The notes beneath the pieces are model-generated. The model saw only the letters and a list, made by a program, of their open reading frames with translations. It did no database searches and was not told the origin of the DNA. The position numbers and the translations under genes were made by a program. Below, one piece after another: positions 38,866 to 40,777 of a stretch of DNA of 40,777 nucleotides. The stretch is from Austwickia chelonae NBRC 105200 (GTDB lineage: Bacteria; Actinomycetota; Actinomycetes; Actinomycetales; Dermatophilaceae): positions 1-40,777 of the forward strand of contig NZ_BAGZ01000025.1 in NCBI RefSeq assembly GCF_000298175.1, written 5' to 3'. Position 1 is the stretch's first letter. Each line of letters starts with the position of its first letter.

Positions 38866-39057
38866 TCAACGTACAGGCCGGGCGTTCCGTACGACGGGCA
38901 GCCACAGCCACGGAAAACCGTTCGGACAGGTCATGGACGCGCGCCTTTCCTTCGATGGGCCGCCCAGGCGAGTCGAACCGCAGGGACCGAGTCCTTCGAA
39001 GAGCCGAAGCTGGTGGCAGTTACTCATCGAGGTCTTGTACTCGATGTTCACGGTCAT
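38866..39057 (-). CDS. Possible small protein, unknown
   Basis: This is a 63-codon frame starting at the ATG at 39057 (AGCGAGAG just upstream). The first 40 codons mostly end in G or C, in a region where G+C is otherwise moderate, which hints at coding. The peptide has Cys residues in SNCHQLRLFEGLGPCGSTRL and a basic C-terminal part. No family, signal or membrane segment is recognised. The opposite strand is also open, so this may be chance. Confidence 0.22.
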   Translation of the reverse strand: MTVNIEYKTSMSNCHQLRLFEGLGPCGSTRLGGPSKERRASMTCPNGFPWLWLPVVRNARPVR

Positions 39058-39524
39058 ACTCTCGCTTCTGTTCCGAAGAGTAGATTCCTCGCCCCCACTA
39101 CCCCAGTCCTGTCTGCGTAGCCGATCAGGAGAAACCACCTCCGATGGAGTTCCACGCTCTCAACAAATCGAGCAGGGTATGTCCGAAGGACCCTGCTCCC
39201 TATCCGCCACCCAGTCATCTGGATACGGGGCTTGAGGCCCAGGAGCCGTTTTCACCTCGTTCTGCTTCTACGACCGCACCTTTGAGCAAGGTCGCCGTCC
39301 AGAAAAGAGATATGGACTACAGGTGAGGACGTTCGACAAGCCATCCTGCCGACCAGACGCGCGCTCAGGAAGTCGATGCTCACAAAGCTCAACCGAGAGC
39401 CTCGGCAGGCAACCCTGCCAACTCACAAGCCGCACAATAGAGGGCAGGAGCACCGCTTTGTCGTCGGCCCGCAAGACGAGATACTGCGCTCAGGCTTTTC
39501 GCCGAAGGTCCTGCAATCAGCAGA

Positions 39525-39563
39525 AGGCTGTGGGGTGGGGGCGAAGCCCCCACCCCACAGCCT
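39525..39563. terminator. GC-rich hairpin downstream of the HNH nuclease gene
   Basis: Perfect 18-bp arms (39525-39542 and 39546-39563) enclose a 3-nt GAA loop; the arm core is GTGGGGTGGGGGC. It starts about 40 bp past the nuclease stop on the minus strand, so it likely ends that transcript. No real T-run follows. Confidence 0.75.
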
Positions 39564-39603
39564 CTCACCTCCAGGCACAGACCGGAGAGAAACTTCAAGA
39601 ACT

Positions 39604-40326
39604 TCAGCCCGAGCAGGTACCAAGCATCTCAGTCAGAGTGCTCTTCTCCTCATTCGAGACGTTCAGCTGATATTTAGCCTTCACATGGACCCAGCGAGTC
39701 GCATACAAGCAGTGAGCAGCCGTGTTGCTCGGCTTCCATTCATTGGGAGCCTTGTCGCCCTTAGCCCGATTTGCGCGGTTCTCTACAGAAACGAGCACGA
39801 GCGGGTCATTGGCAAACTTAGTGCGCTTCTCGGTATCCCAGTCGGCTGCTCCAGTGCGCCATGCATGCGAAAGGGGAACCACGTGGTCGATGTCGATATC
39901 GCGCGCAGAGTCGAAGACTCCAGCCGTATACGGGTCAACCCATTTACCAGTCGGCCGGGTACAGTTCCCCTCAAATTCAACATTCTGCCCATCACGGTGA
40001 AGTGCCGCATTCCGCGCATTGCACTTCTCGCTGGGAACGTTGGTCCACCCGTTATCGGCCGCATTCTTCCAGTGCGGGAAGGATTTACGCGAATACCCAC
40101 CCTTTTCAGCCATTTCCGCCACAGTAAGACCAGCCAGTGCGGTTTTAGCCCCTTCCGGAGTCCCATCCATGCCGATCTTCAATTGAGCAGCAGCCACGTC
40201 AGGCTTGGCTTCCTCAACCCGCGCCGCCTGAGCGGTAGTGACAGGAAGGCAAACCGCTACTACAGATGCCAACACCAAAGATGACCGAAGCAGTGTCTTC
40301 CTGCTGGCCTGACGTTCAGATTTCAT
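39604..40326 (-). CDS. Secreted HNH-type nuclease (DUF1524-like)
   Basis: This is an exported nuclease. The ATG at 40326 has TTGGAGA upstream and starts a signal peptide (basic MKSERQASRK, then LLRSSLVLASVVAVCLPVTT, cleavage near AQA-A). That gives 240 aa. The HNH/beta-beta-alpha metal motif is DIDIDHVVPLSHAW (Asp147-His148) with downstream Asn183 in VSVENRANRAKGD and the lysine after it. The KCNARNAALHRDGQ, FEGNCTRPTGKWVDPYTAG and GTCSG parts contribute four cysteines to the mature protein (102, 122, 206, 238), which may form disulfides. Codon and base use are less G/C-rich than in the cas or siderophore genes, suggesting a different history. A role in nutrient uptake or competition is possible but unproven. 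Confidence 0.88.
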   Translation of the reverse strand: MKSERQASRKTLLRSSLVLASVVAVCLPVTTAQAARVEEAKPDVAAAQLKIGMDGTPEGAKTALAGLTVAEMAEKGGYSRKSFPHWKNAADNGWTNVPSEKCNARNAALHRDGQNVEFEGNCTRPTGKWVDPYTAGVFDSARDIDIDHVVPLSHAWRTGAADWDTEKRTKFANDPLVLVSVENRANRAKGDKAPNEWKPSNTAAHCLYATRWVHVKAKYQLNVSNEEKSTLTEMLGTCSG

Positions 40327-40777
40327 GTGAGTCTCCAAGACAGAGCTGCTCTGACTTCGGTCACATTAATGCTCGCGAATCCCCGTGTCCCCACCTAAGA
40401 TTCATATTTTCACGGTTTTTATCGTGAAAAAAATATGCCTCGCAGTTGCCCTTCGGGCCGAAGAGGCTCAATATCCACTCAAACGGATATATATAATCGA
40501 CAAACTAGATTTTTCACCCAGTTATACCTGGGGAATACCAGTTATATAGAGTCCAATGCTTGGAATTCACTATGAGCTCATATGCGCAAGCGATTGTTGA
40601 TGGCTTGGTTCATACGGTTGCGAGCCGGTGGCTAAGTTGCTGGCGCTTCTTACTTGACTCTCATCTAGGCATGCTTTGAGCATCGTCGGCAGACGACGGT
40701 AAGCGGGCTAGAAGAGCAGATAGGGATTAAGCGCTTGTCGAAAGGTCTGGCGTGTGGGTGTTGGGGGGTTTTCGGGC
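40327..40777. other. AT-rich right end; promoter region of the nuclease gene, hairpins, no gene
   Basis: About 450 bp clearly richer in A/T than the rest. A near-perfect palindrome at 40403-40437 has TTCACG/CGTGAA arms, extended by A/T pairs, around GTTTTTAT and lies about 80 bp upstream of the nuclease start, where a regulator or promoter could be. A second feature near 40519-40550 is the direct repeat CCAGTTATA, twice, flanking CCTGGGGAATA. No open frame with a ribosome binding site is seen. Confidence 0.5.
40403..40437. repeat. AT-rich palindrome upstream of the HNH nuclease gene
   Basis: CATATTTTCACG and CGTGAAAAAAATATG pair around GTTTTTAT with a small bulge in the A/T part. It may be an operator for the nuclease gene or a terminator for a plus-strand transcript arriving from the left. 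The sequence does not decide. Confidence 0.6.

Larger units (their letters stand above)
38566..39603. other. Gene-poor region between pirin and HNH nuclease
   Basis: About 1 kb with no clear gene and a lower G+C content than the rest of the window. It carries the pirin promoter at its left end, a possible 63-codon minus-strand frame (listed), and a hairpin at 39525-39563. Other frames (for example plus 38821-39120 and 39144-39326) lack a good ribosome binding site and codon bias. A T-loop-like GGTTCGACTC near 38975 does not belong to a foldable tRNA. Confidence 0.45.

Noticed and set aside
38940-39010. A possible minus-strand tRNA suggested by GGTTCGACTC, like a T-loop
   Set aside because: The flanking bases do not form a T-stem (TGCGG against CGCCT), and no acceptor or anticodon stem could be found.
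39376-40284. A plus-strand 302-codon frame opposite the HNH nuclease
   Set aside because: The minus strand encodes a signal peptide and intact DUF1524-type motifs; the plus frame crosses the hairpin and has no known domain.

Overview
The window is about 40.8 kb of high-GC DNA whose genes look like those of an actinobacterium. The signs are strong G/C bias at third codon positions, many GTG starts, several starts with little or no leader, IdeR/DtxR-type iron boxes, long GC-rich hairpins without a T-run after genes, and families common in Actinomycetota (MMPL exporter, Tat-exported phosphoesterase, ALDH7/GcdH lysine catabolism). The genus cannot be fixed from the sequence. No tRNA, rRNA, IS element or CRISPR repeat was found.

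Layout. (1) 44-9114, minus strand: a complete type I-E CRISPR-Cas operon in the order cas3-cas8e-cas11-cas7e-cas5e-cas6e-cas1-cas2, mostly joined by 1-10 base overlaps. Catalytic residues are present where checked. Any array must lie outside the window. (2) 9296-13351, minus: a four-gene Fe3+-siderophore ABC importer with translationally coupled junctions, behind an iron box at 13373-13391. (3) 13554-17164: two exported hydrolases, an M1 metallopeptidase and a Tat-dependent metallophosphoesterase. (4) 17349-22603, minus, with a divergent LysR gene at 22795: an ALDH7 (aminoadipate-semialdehyde) dehydrogenase, a glutaryl-CoA dehydrogenase and a fused alpha/beta 2-oxoacid dehydrogenase E1. Together these suggest lysine breakdown through 2-oxoadipate. 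(5) 23739-28223: a TRIC-family membrane protein that overlaps tail-to-tail with an MMPL exporter, the exporter's TetR regulator behind a long inverted repeat, and a small holin-4-like membrane protein. (6) 28696-31930: an orphan soluble PAS sensor and a sugar-porter MFS transporter. (7) 32603-36459: a small membrane protein, then an iron-regulated 2,3-dihydroxybenzoate (catechol) locus with isochorismatase, isochorismate synthase, Sfp-type phosphopantetheinyl transferase and DhbA/EntA, carrying three iron boxes. (8) 36533-38532: a xi-class GST/hydroquinone reductase and a pirin. (9) 38566-40777: a gene-poor, lower-GC end with a secreted HNH nuclease.

How the parts fit. The catechol genes and the ferric-siderophore importer, about 20 kb apart, carry the same kind of operator and are likely co-repressed by iron-loaded IdeR/DtxR. 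The catechol set makes free 2,3-DHB and could activate carrier proteins, but no DHB-AMP ligase, aryl carrier domain or NRPS is present, so the finished siderophore depends on genes elsewhere or is simpler than usual. The points most worth a second look are the identical leaderless promoter geometry of isochorismate synthase and DhbA, the apparent Lys-to-Arg change at the isochorismatase catalytic lysine, the adjacent quinone/catechol-handling enzymes, the orphan PAS sensor, and several large perfect inverted repeats.
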